Below, piece by piece: positions 17,886 through 26,281 of a DNA stretch of 36,164 bases. The stretch is taken from assembly GCA_003963005.1 (NCBI GenBank), contig RXJW01000071.1, forward strand, positions 1 through 36,164, given 5' to 3'. Position numbers and translations under genes: made by a program. The first letter of the stretch is position 1. The number at the start of each line of letters is the position of its first letter. Under the pieces are notes generated by a model. That model saw nothing but the letters and a program-made list of their open reading frames with translations, was not told where the DNA came from and made no database searches. This DNA is from Burkholderiales bacterium. GTDB taxonomy: Bacteria > Pseudomonadota > Gammaproteobacteria > Burkholderiales > Burkholderiaceae_C.

Positions 17886-19430
17886 TCAGACGCGGAACAC
17901 CGCCACCGCCGTCACCATCTCGCGCGAGCGTTTGCGCAGGCTGTCGGCGGCTGCTGCTGCCTGGTCGACGAGGGCGGCGTTCTGCTGCGTGCTGCGGTCC
18001 ATCTCCGTGACGGTCGCGCCCACGGCGTCGAGTCCCTGGCTCTGCTCGCGGCTGGCCAGGCTGATGTCCGAGACGATGCCCTGCACGCGATCGATCGCGC
18101 CGACGATGTCCGTCATCGTCTGGCCGGCGTCCGCCACCAGCCGGTTGCCTCGCTCGACGTGGGCCATGCTGCCCTCGATGAGGGCCTTGATCTCGCGCGC
18201 CGCTGCCGCGCTGCGCTGGGCCAGGTTGCGCACTTCGCCCGCCACCACGGCAAAGCCCCGGCCCTGTGCGCCGGCCCGGGCCGCTTCCACGGCGGCATTG
18301 AGCGCCAGGATGTTCGTCTGGAAGGCGATGCCGTCGATCAGGGCCGTGATGTCGCCGATGCGTCGCGATGCATCGTGGATGTCGCCCATCGCCTGGACGA
18401 CCTCACCCACCACCGTGCCGCCGCGGGCCGCCACGTGTGAGGCGTTGCGCGCCAGCTGGTTGGCCTGCTGGGCGTTGTCGGCGGTGCCGCGCACGGTCGC
18501 GATGAGTTGCTCCATCGTGGCGGCGGCCTGCTGCAGGGCGGCGGCCTGGCGTTCGGTGCGCGTGGACAGGTCCTGGTTGCCCTGGGCGATTTCGGCACTC
18601 GCGCTCGCGACGCCCTCGGCGTTGCTGCGCACCTCGCTGACCACGGCGGTCAGAGCCTGTTGCATGGCCTGCAGCGCACCCAGCAGGGGGGACAGCTCGT
18701 CACGCGCCTCGTCCTTCAGGTCGCTGCTCAGGTTGCCCGCGCTGACCTCCTCGGCCACTTGCTGCGCGACGGCCACCCGGCGCCGCAGCCCGGCAGCCAG
18801 GCGCCAGGCTGCCAGCACCAGGGCGGCACCAATGCCCGCAGCCACCGATTCCAGCAGGCCCAGCGTCGCGTCGACCTGATCCGCCACGTTGTGGATGTCG
18901 CGGCTGAGCGCCGATTGCTGGAAGCGGCGCGTTTCCTCCAGCACTTCGAGCAGGGCCTTGCGCGCCGGGATGGTGTTGTCCACGAGGTAGGCGAAGGCCT
19001 CGGCGTTGCGCTTGCCGCGGATCAGTTCCAGGTTGCGTCCGGCGTGGTCCCAGAAGTTGCCGAGCACGGGCGGCAGTGCGGCGTAGCGCCGCCGTCCTTC
19101 CGGCGTGAACAGGCCGTCCTCGTAGGACTTCACGAGGGTCTTGACCCGGTCGACCAAGGTGTTGATGTCCTGCAGCGTGGCCTCGAGCTCCTGCGGCGTG
19201 CGCGACAGCATGGCGTGGCGCAGTTGCAGGGAGAGTCGGGTCACGTTCAGTTCGATGTCGGCAATGCGCTGCAGCTGGGGCACACGCATCTTCTCGGTGC
19301 GCAGCGCCGCTTCGGCGGCAGCACCCAGCTTGAGATGGGCCATCACGGCCAGGCCGCCCAGGGCGGCGGCGACCAAGGCCGTCAGCAGGTAAAGCCGGGC
19401 GGCAATGCTCAGGTGGCGAAGCACTTTCAC
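17886..19430 (-). CDS. Methyl-accepting chemotaxis protein with four-helix-bundle sensor
   Basis: 514 residues. Start is GTG at 19430, with GGAGG on the minus strand at 19441-19437, six bases upstream. The order is cytoplasmic N-terminus, TM1 (about 12-32), a helical periplasmic domain of about 155 residues of the 4HB_MCP type, TM2 (about 192-210), HAMP and the cytoplasmic signalling coiled coil. The hairpin tip, [21 protein letters not shown], continues to [16 protein letters not shown] and is typical of receptors that bind CheA and CheW. The C-terminus (TAVAVFRV) has no NWETF-like tether for CheR/CheB, so methylation must rely on other receptors or direct access. It ends 16 bp from the end of the broken kinase C. 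Ligand unknown. Confidence 0.93.
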   Translation of the reverse strand: MKVLRHLSIAARLYLLTALVAAALGGLAVMAHLKLGAAAEAALRTEKMRVPQLQRIADIELNVTRLSLQLRHAMLSRTPQELEATLQDINTLVDRVKTLVKSYEDGLFTPEGRRRYAALPPVLGNFWDHAGRNLELIRGKRNAEAFAYLVDNTIPARKALLEVLEETRRFQQSALSRDIHNVADQVDATLGLLESVAAGIGAALVLAAWRLAAGLRRRVAVAQQVAEEVSAGNLSSDLKDEARDELSPLLGALQAMQQALTAVVSEVRSNAEGVASASAEIAQGNQDLSTRTERQAAALQQAAATMEQLIATVRGTADNAQQANQLARNASHVAARGGTVVGEVVQAMGDIHDASRRIGDITALIDGIAFQTNILALNAAVEAARAGAQGRGFAVVAGEVRNLAQRSAAAAREIKALIEGSMAHVERGNRLVADAGQTMTDIVGAIDRVQGIVSDISLASREQSQGLDAVGATVTEMDRSTQQNAALVDQAAAAADSLRKRSREMVTAVAVFRV

Positions 19431-19818
19431 GGGAGACCTCCGGAAACAGGCAGTGGCGCGGTAGGGCTCTCATGTTTCGCGGGGTGGGCGCATGGGGTTC
19501 CGCTTTGCGACGAATGGCGTGCGGAGCACCATGAACAGGGGTTCATGAGCCACGAATTGGGGGGGTGATCCGGTGGCGGTGACGCCAGGTCAGGTGCTCG
19601 GTCCCCCCGCAGGCTGAGGTGGCTTTTGCCGTGCTGCCGTGAGGCAACCCGCCCGCACACAAAGCCGACTCGCGTTGCCGGCGTGCGCGAGTGCTTAGCG
19701 ATGGCGGGGCGGGCGCCGGGGTAGATGGCCCGTCAGCAGCGGCAAGCCGACGGGATCACCGTCGCGGTCTGCGCGCCCACACCCGGTTGGCGCCGGCCAG
19801 GCCCCCGGGGCTGTGCGG
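19431..19818. other. Intergenic region between MCP start and yicC end, right edge of accessory block
   Basis: 388 bp without a credible gene; short open frames here lack family features and start signals. It must carry the MCP promoter and the end of the yicC transcript. Seen structures: a 7-bp perfect inverted repeat CATGAAC-AGGG-GTTCATG at 19530-19547, about 100 bp upstream of the MCP start, and a 6-bp hairpin at 19747-19763 after the yicC stop with no T-tract. No integrase, transposase, direct repeat or attachment-like site was recognised. Confidence 0.5.
19530..19547. promoter_or_regulatory. Candidate operator-like inverted repeat upstream of the MCP gene
   Basis: Bases 19530-19536 (CATGAAC) and 19541-19547 (GTTCATG) are exact reverse complements with a 4-bp spacer. 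It sits 100 bp upstream of the MCP start on the minus strand, a possible place for a dimeric regulator. A chance occurrence is possible. Confidence 0.3.
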
Positions 19819-20733
19819 TTACTCGATGTTCTGCACCTGCTCGCGCATCTGCTCGATGGCGACCTTCATCTCGACCGAGATGTTGGTGAGTTCCAGCGCT
19901 GTGGACTTCGAGCCCAGCGTGTTGGCTTCGCGGTGCAGTTCCTGGATGAGAAAGTCGAGCCGCTTGCCCAGCTCGCCGCCCTTCTTGAGCAGGCGGGTGA
20001 GTTCGTCGAGATGGGCGCGCAGGCGGGCGAGTTCTTCGGCCACGTCGATGCGGATGGCGAAGGCGGCCGCCTCGTTCAGGGCCCGCTCCTGCAGGGCCTC
20101 CTGCGGCACCGTGCCCGCCGCCCCGGTGGCGGCGAGCGCTTCCTGCCAGCGTTCCAGGAAGCGCTGTTGTTGGCGTGCGACCACGGCTGGCAGCAGCGGC
20201 TCGGCTTCGTCGGCCAGTTCGCGCAGGCGCTGGATCCGTTCGCTCAGGATCGCGACCAGCTTCTCGCCCTCCCGCTCGCGCGCCTCGGCCAGGCCCAGCA
20301 CGCAGGCCTGGGCGGCTTCCAGGGTGGCGCCGTCGAGCTTGTCCGGGGCGGTGGCGCCGGACTTGCACCAGTTGAGCGCCTCATGGACCGACAGCGGGGC
20401 AGCCTCGGGCAGCCAGCTGCGCACCTTGGCGTCCAGCGAGGCAAGCCGGTGGAGCTGGTCGGGTTGCGGCTGCGGCAATCCGCCGTCGGCCTCGCGCTGG
20501 GTGTTGATCCGCAGTTCGATCTTGCCGCGCTTGAAGCGGGCGGCAATCAGCTCGCGCAACTGCGGCTCAAGCCCGCGAAGCTCCTCGGGCATGCGCATGG
20601 ACAGGTCCAGAAACCGGCCGTTGACCGACCGCAATTCCACGCTGACCGAACTGTTCGAGACATTTGTGCCATCTTCGGCTTTAGGGGGCTGGGCCACAGA
20701 ATTGGCATACCCGGTCATGCTGTAGACTGGCAT
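19819..20733 (-). CDS. yicC: YicC-family endoribonuclease
   Basis: YicC-family proteins are endoribonucleases implicated in RNA turnover and stationary-phase growth. The 304-residue protein has the N-terminal YicC_N domain, starting MPVYSMTGYAN and continuing SVELRSVNGRFLDLSMRMP. The C-terminal DUF1732 domain includes RIDVAEELARLRAHL and GKRLDFLIQELHREANTLGSKS. Length is normal. It is divergent from the Ser/Thr kinase gene with only 48 bp between starts. In related genomes it is normally next to gmk; here about 16 kb separates them. Confidence 0.95.
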   Translation of the reverse strand: MPVYSMTGYANSVAQPPKAEDGTNVSNSSVSVELRSVNGRFLDLSMRMPEELRGLEPQLRELIAARFKRGKIELRINTQREADGGLPQPQPDQLHRLASLDAKVRSWLPEAAPLSVHEALNWCKSGATAPDKLDGATLEAAQACVLGLAEAREREGEKLVAILSERIQRLRELADEAEPLLPAVVARQQQRFLERWQEALAATGAAGTVPQEALQERALNEAAAFAIRIDVAEELARLRAHLDELTRLLKKGGELGKRLDFLIQELHREANTLGSKSTALELTNISVEMKVAIEQMREQVQNIE

Positions 20734-20781
20734 TTCGCACTCGCAAGAAACTGACGTTCAACAAGAGATTCAAGCGCGATT

Positions 20782-21750
20782 ATGTCCAAGCCGAAGCCGG
20801 CACCATTGCCCGCAGGCACGGTGGTTGGGGGCTACCAGATCATCAAGCGCCTGGCGGCTGGTGGGTTTGGCGTGGTCTACCTCGCCGAGGACCCTGACCA
20901 CCACTTGGTGGCCCTCAAGGAATATCTGCCGTCCTCCCTGGCCGAACGTTCGCCGGGTGAGTTGACGCCGCGCGTCAAGCCCGAGAAGCAGCCCCTGTAT
21001 CGCCTCGGCCTGAAGAGCTTCTTCGAGGAAGGCCGGTCGCTGGCACAGATTTCCCACCCGAGCGTGGTTTCGGTGCTGAATTTCCTGCGCGAGAACGAAA
21101 CCGTCTACATGGTCATGAATTACCTGCAGGGCGACACCCTGCAGGATTTCATCGTGACCGCGCGCGACATGAAGCGCGACAAGGTGTTCCGCGAGTCCAC
21201 CATCCGCAGCCTTTTCGATGAGATCCTGCGCGGCCTGCGCATCGTGCACCAGCACAAGATGCTGCACCTGGACATCAAGCCGGCCAACATCTTCATCACG
21301 AATGACAACAAGGCGGTGCTGCTGGACTTCGGCGCCGCGCGTGAAGTGCTGAGCAAGGAAGGCAACTTCATCCGGCCGATGTACACGCCCGGCTTCGCCG
21401 CGCCCGAGATGTACCGCCGCGACGGCAGCCTCGGCCCCTGGACTGACATCTACGCCATCGGCGCCTGCATCTATGCCTGCATGCAGGGCTACCCGCCCAA
21501 CGACGCGCCGCAGCGCCTCGAAAAGGACCGGTTGTCGTTGAGCCTGTCGCGTCTGCGCAATGTCTACTCCGACAACCTGCTCGAAGTCACCGAGTGGTGC
21601 ATGTCGCTCGACCCGCTGTCGCGCCCGCAGAGCGTGTTCGCGCTGCAAAAGGAACTGGCCCGCGAGACCGAGCGGCGCTACACCAAGCTCAGCTTCAGCG
21701 AGCGGCTGAAACTGCAGCTCGAAAACCTCAAGTCCGGAGCCAAGGCGTGA
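20782..21750 (+). CDS. Hanks-type serine/threonine protein kinase
   Basis: 322 residues, cytoplasmic, with no membrane segment or extracellular sensor domain. The glycine loop is RLAAGGFGVVY (23-33), the ATP-contacting lysine Lys46 is in ALKEY, and the helix-C Glu is in FFEEGRSLAQI. The catalytic loop is HLDIKPANIF (162-171), in which the usual HRD Arg is Leu. DFG at 182-184 and APEM at 207-210 are present. All catalytic residues (Lys, Asp, Asn, DFG Asp) remain, so activity is expected; the missing HRD Arg suggests that regulation by activation-loop phosphorylation is weak. A PP2C phosphatase follows at 82 bp, forming a kinase/phosphatase pair placed in front of rph-rdgB-hemW. Targets unknown. 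Confidence 0.93.
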   Translation: MSKPKPAPLPAGTVVGGYQIIKRLAAGGFGVVYLAEDPDHHLVALKEYLPSSLAERSPGELTPRVKPEKQPLYRLGLKSFFEEGRSLAQISHPSVVSVLNFLRENETVYMVMNYLQGDTLQDFIVTARDMKRDKVFRESTIRSLFDEILRGLRIVHQHKMLHLDIKPANIFITNDNKAVLLDFGAAREVLSKEGNFIRPMYTPGFAAPEMYRRDGSLGPWTDIYAIGACIYACMQGYPPNDAPQRLEKDRLSLSLSRLRNVYSDNLLEVTEWCMSLDPLSRPQSVFALQKELARETERRYTKLSFSERLKLQLENLKSGAKA

Positions 21751-21780
21751 GCGGCGGCCCGCGCGTGATCCTTCGTTCGC

Positions 21781-21815
21781 TGCCCCTCGCCGGGGCACGG
21801 TGCCCCACGGGGGCA
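21781..21815 (+). repeat. Tandem hairpins between Ser/Thr kinase and PP2C genes
   Basis: Two copies of TGCCCC-loop-GGGGCA lie head to tail: 21781-21786 with 21792-21797, and 21801-21806 with 21810-21815. The outer arms can also pair across copies. The structure ends 18 bases before the phosphatase start, near its GGAG at about 21823. It could act as an attenuator or mRNA processing/stabilising element between the two genes; there is no T-tract. Confidence 0.4.
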
Positions 21816-21832
21816 GTTGGGCTGGAGCACTG

Positions 21833-22750
21833 ATGCGGTTCAACGTCTTTCAGGTCAGCCGCCGCGGCGGCCGCGAGACCAACGAAGACCGCATGGGCTA
21901 CTGCTACACGCGGGAGGCCGGTCTCTTCGCCCTGGCCGACGGCATGGGCGGGCACCCGGAAGGCGAGGTGGCCGCCCAGATCGCCCTGCAGACCCTGGCC
22001 GCGCTCTTCCAGCAGGATGCGCGCCCGGTCATCGACGATCCCCAGGGGTTCCTGCAGGAATCCATCGTCATCGCCCACCAGCAGCTGCTGCGGTATGCCG
22101 CCAGCAAGGGCCTGTCGGACACTCCGCGCACGACCGTCGTCGCCTGCATCCTGCAAGGCAACCAGGCCTGGTGGGCGCACTGCGGCGATTCCCGGCTTTA
22201 CCTGGTGCGCGCCGGCAAGCTGATCGCCCGCACCCGCGATCACTCCTACTCCGAGCTCCAGGAAGCCCTCGGCCGCGTCGCGCGGGCCGGTGAGGCCTTC
22301 AACCGCAACGTGCTCTTCACCTGCCTGGGCAGCCCGGGCAAGCCGATGATCGACTGCCAGGGTCCGCTGGTGCTCGAAGCGGGTGACCGCATGCTGCTGT
22401 GCTCCGACGGCCTGTGGGGCAGCGTGGAGGACGGCGAGATCGTCCAGCAGCTTGACGACCTCACCATCTCCGAGGCCGTGCCCGAGCTTGTCGAGCAGGC
22501 CCTGCGCCGGGGTGGCGAGCGCAGCGACAACGTCACCGTGCTGGCGGTCGAGTGGGAAGGCGAGGGCGACCCCGCCGGCGACACCACGCAGAACCTCGGC
22601 AACTCCGGCTTCGCCTCCACCATCCAGGGGCCGCCCGATGCGGACCTGATGGCGGGCATCGCCGCCATGGACGACGAGGAGATCGAGCGGTCCATCCGCG
22701 AGATCAACGAAGTCATCCGCCAGTCCGGCCGCGGCGTCAAGAGCCGCTAA
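21833..22750 (+). CDS. PP2C-family serine/threonine protein phosphatase
   Basis: Metal-dependent protein phosphatase, the likely opponent of the kinase encoded upstream. 305 residues from the ATG at 21833, which has GGAG eight bases upstream; an upstream in-frame start at 21800 would add 11 residues encoded by the hairpin region and is less likely. The PP2C motifs appear in order: [22 protein letters not shown] (metal-binding Asp), [23 protein letters not shown] and GERSDNVTV. The last roughly 60 residues form an acidic, helical tail beyond the catalytic core. rph follows after 13 bp. Confidence 0.94.
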   Translation: MRFNVFQVSRRGGRETNEDRMGYCYTREAGLFALADGMGGHPEGEVAAQIALQTLAALFQQDARPVIDDPQGFLQESIVIAHQQLLRYAASKGLSDTPRTTVVACILQGNQAWWAHCGDSRLYLVRAGKLIARTRDHSYSELQEALGRVARAGEAFNRNVLFTCLGSPGKPMIDCQGPLVLEAGDRMLLCSDGLWGSVEDGEIVQQLDDLTISEAVPELVEQALRRGGERSDNVTVLAVEWEGEGDPAGDTTQNLGNSGFASTIQGPPDADLMAGIAAMDDEEIERSIREINEVIRQSGRGVKSR

Positions 22751-22763
22751 CTTCCTTTCCCTC

Positions 22764-23495
22764 ATGACGAATACCTTCACGCGCAGCGCAGGCCGCGCTG
22801 CCCATCAATTGCGCCCGGTGCGCATCACCCGCGGCTTCACGGTGCATGCCGAAGGCTCCGTGCTGATCGAGTTCGGCGGCACGCGCGTGCTGTGCACGGC
22901 CTCGGTCGAGGAGCGCGTGCCGCCGCACAAGCGCGGCTCCGGCGAAGGCTGGGTCACGGCCGAGTACGGCATGCTGCCCCGCGCCACGCACACCCGCGGC
23001 GACCGCGAGGCCGCCAAGGGCAAGCAAAGCGGCCGCACGCAGGAAATCCAGCGCCTGATCGGCCGCTCGCTGCGCGCCGTGTTCGACCTGGCCGCACTGG
23101 GCGAGCGCACCATCACGCTGGACTGCGACGTGCTGCAGGCCGACGGCGGGACGCGCACGGCGGCCATCACCGGCGCCTTCGTCGCGGCGCAGGACGCCGT
23201 CAACAAGCTGCTCGCCGACGGCAAGCTGGCCCGCTCGCCGGTCAAGGAAGCCGTGGCGGCGATCTCGGTCGGCATCGTCGACGGCGTGCCGCTGCTGGAC
23301 CTGGAGTACGTGGAAGACGTGGCCTGCGACACCGACATGAACGTCGTCATGACCGCCTCGGGCGGCTTCGTCGAACTCCAGGGCACGGCCGAGGGCGTGG
23401 TGTTCACGCGCACCGAGATGAATGCGCTGCTCGACCTGGCCGAGAAAGGCATCGGCGAATTGCTGCAAGCCCAGCAGGCGGCGCTGAAGGCGTGA
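22764..23495 (+). CDS. rph: Ribonuclease PH
   Basis: Phosphorolytic 3'-5' exoribonuclease that trims tRNA 3' ends. 243 residues, the full family length. Recognisable segments include [16 protein letters not shown] at the N-terminus, [53 protein letters not shown] with the phosphate-site Arg, [19 protein letters not shown] and [19 protein letters not shown]. All are RNase PH hallmarks and the gene is not truncated, unlike the rph of E. coli K-12. It lies one base upstream of rdgB, so the two are almost certainly co-transcribed. Confidence 0.96.
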   Translation: MTNTFTRSAGRAAHQLRPVRITRGFTVHAEGSVLIEFGGTRVLCTASVEERVPPHKRGSGEGWVTAEYGMLPRATHTRGDREAAKGKQSGRTQEIQRLIGRSLRAVFDLAALGERTITLDCDVLQADGGTRTAAITGAFVAAQDAVNKLLADGKLARSPVKEAVAAISVGIVDGVPLLDLEYVEDVACDTDMNVVMTASGGFVELQGTAEGVVFTRTEMNALLDLAEKGIGELLQAQQAALKA

Positions 23496-23496
23496 C

Positions 23497-24102
23497 ATGA
23501 AGCTCGTGCTCGCCTCCAACAACGCCAAGAAGCTGCTGGAGCTGCAGGCGCTGTTCGCGCCGCTCGGCATCGAGCTGGTGACGCAGGGGAGCCTGGGCAT
23601 TCCCGAGGCCGACGAGCCCTTCGAGACTTTTGTCGAGAACGCGCTGGCCAAGGCGCGCCACGCGGCGCGGCTCAGCGGGCTGCCCGCGCTGGCGGACGAC
23701 TCCGGCCTGAGCGTCGAGGCGCTGGGTGGGGCGCCGGGGGTGCGTTCGGCCCGCTACGCGCTGGACGCGGGTGGCGAGAAGAGCGATGCGGCCAACAACG
23801 ACCGCCTGCTGCGCCAGATGGCCGGCGTGACCGACCGCCGGGCCCGCTTCGTGTGCGCGCTGGTGGCGGTGCGCAGCGCCGATGACCCGGAGCCGCTGGT
23901 CGCCATGGGTCGCTGGCACGGTGAGATCCTGGCGGCGCCCCGCGGTGAGGGCGGCTTCGGCTACGACCCGCTGATGCACATCCCGGCGCTGGGCCAGACG
24001 GTGGCCAGCCTCGGTGCCGAGGTCAAGAACCGGCAGAGCCACCGGGCGCTGGCGGCGGTGCAGCTGATCCAGCAGTTCCGCGAGGTCTGGCACCTCGGTT
24101 GA
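23497..24102 (+). CDS. rdgB: dITP/XTP pyrophosphatase (RdgB/HAM1 family)
   Basis: Hydrolyses non-canonical purine triphosphates (dITP, ITP, XTP) to monophosphates, keeping them out of DNA and RNA. 201 residues. The N-terminal substrate-binding motif is LASNNAKKLLEL, the catalytic segment is ALADDSGLSVEALGGAPGVRSARYA, and the C-terminal part has GGFGYDPLM and SHRALAAVQ. All expected motifs are present. The start codon is separated from the rph stop by one base, and hemW starts 5 bases after its stop, so it sits inside a compact operon. Confidence 0.96.
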   Translation: MKLVLASNNAKKLLELQALFAPLGIELVTQGSLGIPEADEPFETFVENALAKARHAARLSGLPALADDSGLSVEALGGAPGVRSARYALDAGGEKSDAANNDRLLRQMAGVTDRRARFVCALVAVRSADDPEPLVAMGRWHGEILAAPRGEGGFGYDPLMHIPALGQTVASLGAEVKNRQSHRALAAVQLIQQFREVWHLG

Positions 24103-24106
24103 GCGC

Positions 24107-25291
24107 ATGGCCGATCTCGTCCACCTGATGCGCCCGGGCACGCTGCAGTTGCCGGCGCTGCCGCCGCTGGCGCTGTACGTGCACCTGCCGTGGTGCCTGC
24201 GCAAGTGCCCCTACTGCGACTTCAACTCGCACGAGGTGCGTGGCGGCTCTCTGCCGGCCGACACCGCGTCGGCCTACCTTGCCGCGCTGCGTGACGACCT
24301 CGAGGCCGCGCTGCCGCTGATCTGGGGGCGGCCGGTGGTGAGCATCTTCATCGGCGGCGGCACGCCGAGCCTGTTCGACCCCGACCAGATCGGGCAGCTG
24401 ATCTCCGACCTGCGCGCCCGCCTGCCGCTGGAGCCGGGTTGCGAGATCACGCTGGAGGCCAACCCGGGCACCTTCGAGCGGGAGCGCTTCAAGGGCTTCC
24501 GCGCGGCCGGCGTCACGCGGCTGTCGGTCGGGGTGCAGAGCTTTGACGATGCGCAGCTGAAGGCCCTCGGCCGCGTGCACAGCGCCACGCAGGCCCGCGA
24601 GGCGCTGGCGGAGGCTGCGGCCGCCTTCGACACCTTCAACCTCGACCTGATGTACGCGCTGCCCGGCCAGACGCTGGACGACCTGGCCCGCGAGCTGGAC
24701 ACGGCGCTCGGCTTCGCGCCGCCCCACCTGTCGATCTATCACCTGACGATCGAACCCAACACGGTCTTCGCGACGCGCACGCCCGCCGGCCTGCCCGACC
24801 CGGACCTGGCCAGCGACATGCTCGACCTGATCACCGCCCGCACCGCGTCAGCCGGCTTGCAGCGTTATGAGGTGTCGGCCTACGCCCGCGACGGCCACCG
24901 CTGCCAGCACAACCTCAACTACTGGCAGTTCGGCGACTACCTCGGCATCGGCGCGGGTGCGCACAGCAAGCTGAGCTTCCCGCACCGCGTGCTGCGCCAG
25001 GTGCGCTGGCGCGAGCCGGCGGCCTTCATGGCGCAGGCCAACAAGGTCAGCAACGAGCAGGAGGTGGCGCGCAAGGAGCTGCCCTTCGAATTCATGCTCA
25101 ATGCGCTGCGCTTGAAGGAGGGCGTCACGCTGACGCAGTTCCTGGAGCGCACCGGGCTGCCGCCGTCGAGCATCGCCCCGGCGCTGGAGACGGCCCGCAG
25201 CCGGGGGCTGCTGACCGCCGACCCGGCGCGCATCCAGCCGACCGACCGCGGCTTCGACTTCCTCAGCGATCTGCAGCAACTGTTTCTGTGA
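24107..25291 (+). CDS. hemW: HemW-type radical SAM heme chaperone (formerly HemN-like)
   Basis: Radical SAM protein that binds heme and is thought to deliver it to target proteins. 394 residues. The iron-sulphur cluster motif is C30-LRK-C34-PY-C37 within PWCLRKCPYCDFNSH, the CxxxCxxC form. IGGGTPSLF, LEANPGTFE, RLSVGVQSFDDAQLKALGR and NLDLMYALPGQ follow. The extra Cys that marks true oxygen-independent coproporphyrinogen oxidase HemN directly after the motif is not seen (Phe instead), so HemW is preferred. Last gene of the kinase-PP2C-rph-rdgB run; its last 29 bases overlap the 3' end of the convergent LysR gene. Confidence 0.92.
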   Translation: MADLVHLMRPGTLQLPALPPLALYVHLPWCLRKCPYCDFNSHEVRGGSLPADTASAYLAALRDDLEAALPLIWGRPVVSIFIGGGTPSLFDPDQIGQLISDLRARLPLEPGCEITLEANPGTFERERFKGFRAAGVTRLSVGVQSFDDAQLKALGRVHSATQAREALAEAAAAFDTFNLDLMYALPGQTLDDLARELDTALGFAPPHLSIYHLTIEPNTVFATRTPAGLPDPDLASDMLDLITARTASAGLQRYEVSAYARDGHRCQHNLNYWQFGDYLGIGAGAHSKLSFPHRVLRQVRWREPAAFMAQANKVSNEQEVARKELPFEFMLNALRLKEGVTLTQFLERTGLPPSSIAPALETARSRGLLTADPARIQPTDRGFDFLSDLQQLFL

Positions 25292-26210
25292 GCCGCTGCT
25301 GCAGCGCGGCGATCTCGGCGTGCACCCAGTCGCAGAAGGCCCGCACGGCGGGTTCGTCACGCAGGGCCTCGGGGTAGACGATCTGGTAGTCACGTGAGGC
25401 GTCCATGGCCAATTGACGGGCCGAGACCTTCACCAACTGGCCGCTGAGCAGGGCGTCTGCAGCCAGCAGCTCGCGGCACAGCGCGATGCCCATGCCTTGC
25501 TCGGCGGCCTGCAGCAGCATGCCGGCATCGTTGAAGCTGGCTACCACCTGCGGTGCGACGGTCACGCCTGCCTGGGCGAACCAGGCACGCCACAGGTCGA
25601 CATCGTCCAGCAGCGGCTGTGATGCCAGGGCCGCGTCCGGCAGGCCGACGAGTCCGTGCGCCAGGCCGGGTGCGGCCACCGCGATCAGGGCCGACTTGAA
25701 CAGCCGCTCGGTGACCAGCCCCGGCCACGGCCCGCGGCCGACGCGCACGCCGATCTGGTAGCCCTCGCGCTCCAGGTCGACGACCTGGTGCGAGGTGTGC
25801 AGGTCCAGCGTGATGCAGGGCTGCAGCGCCTGCCAGCGGGGCAGGCGCGGCAACAGCCAGCGCTGGGCGAACGAGGGCAGGGTGGTCACGCGCAGCGTCA
25901 GCGAGGCATGGCTGTCGGCCTGCGCGGCAGCCAGCAGGCCCGCCTGCAACTCGGCGAACACGCGCGCCACGGCGGTCTGCAGGGCTCGCCCGGCGGGGTT
26001 CAACAGCAGCCGCCGCCCCTGCCGCGTGAAGACCTCGAAGCCCAGCGCCGCCTCCAGCCCGCGGATCTGCTGGCTCACGGCGCTGTGCGTCAGGTGCAGG
26101 CTGTCGGCCGCCGCACGCAGATTCTCGGTCTGGGCCGCGGCCCGGAACGCTGCCAGGTAGTGCAGCGGAAAACGGTCGAGTGGGGTCATCTGGTTAGCCA
26201 ATCCATCCAA
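25263..26210 (-). CDS. LysR-family transcriptional regulator (GcvA-like)
   Basis: 315 residues if read from 26210; a start at 26189 (MTPLDRFPLHYLAAFRAA) fits the family N-terminus better and cannot be excluded. The winged helix-turn-helix is at the N-terminus (LRAAADSLHLTHSAVSQQIRGLEAALGFEVFTR), followed by a periplasmic-binding-protein-like effector domain with RWLLPRLPRW, IGVRVGRGPWPGL and GMGIALCRELL. This N-terminal form is typical of the GcvA group. It is divergent from a small secreted-protein gene, and the shared upstream region has an inverted repeat of the kind LysR proteins bind. Its 3' end runs 29 bases into hemW on the opposite strand. Confidence 0.92.
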   Translation of the reverse strand: MDGLANQMTPLDRFPLHYLAAFRAAAQTENLRAAADSLHLTHSAVSQQIRGLEAALGFEVFTRQGRRLLLNPAGRALQTAVARVFAELQAGLLAAAQADSHASLTLRVTTLPSFAQRWLLPRLPRWQALQPCITLDLHTSHQVVDLEREGYQIGVRVGRGPWPGLVTERLFKSALIAVAAPGLAHGLVGLPDAALASQPLLDDVDLWRAWFAQAGVTVAPQVVASFNDAGMLLQAAEQGMGIALCRELLAADALLSGQLVKVSARQLAMDASRDYQIVYPEALRDEPAVRAFCDWVHAEIAALQQRLTETVAADR

Positions 26211-26214
26211 CGAG

Positions 26215-26248
26215 TCCAGAAATCAGCGCTTTTCGCGACGATTCTGGA
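26215..26248. promoter_or_regulatory. Candidate LysR-type binding site between divergent genes
   Basis: An imperfect inverted repeat, TCCAGAAATC (26215-26224) and GATTCTGGA (26240-26248), lies in the gap between the LysR gene and the small secreted-protein gene. The arms match over nine bases, with one extra A in the left arm. A possible -10 (TAGCAT or CATAAC, about 26253-26260) follows on the plus strand. Position and symmetry suit autoregulation and control of the divergent gene; this is inference. Confidence 0.45.
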
Positions 26249-26281
26249 TGCCTAGCATAACCAGCACGTCAAGGAGAAACC

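Noticed and set aside
19427..19660. 77-codon minus-strand frame upstream of the MCP gene
   Set aside because: Its end overlaps the MCP start, it has no ribosome-binding site and the translation shows no signal peptide or domain.
3683..19818. Genomic island with integrase, transposase or attachment repeats
   Set aside because: No recombinase, tRNA end or flanking direct repeat was found in or around the block, so it is reported as accessory content only.
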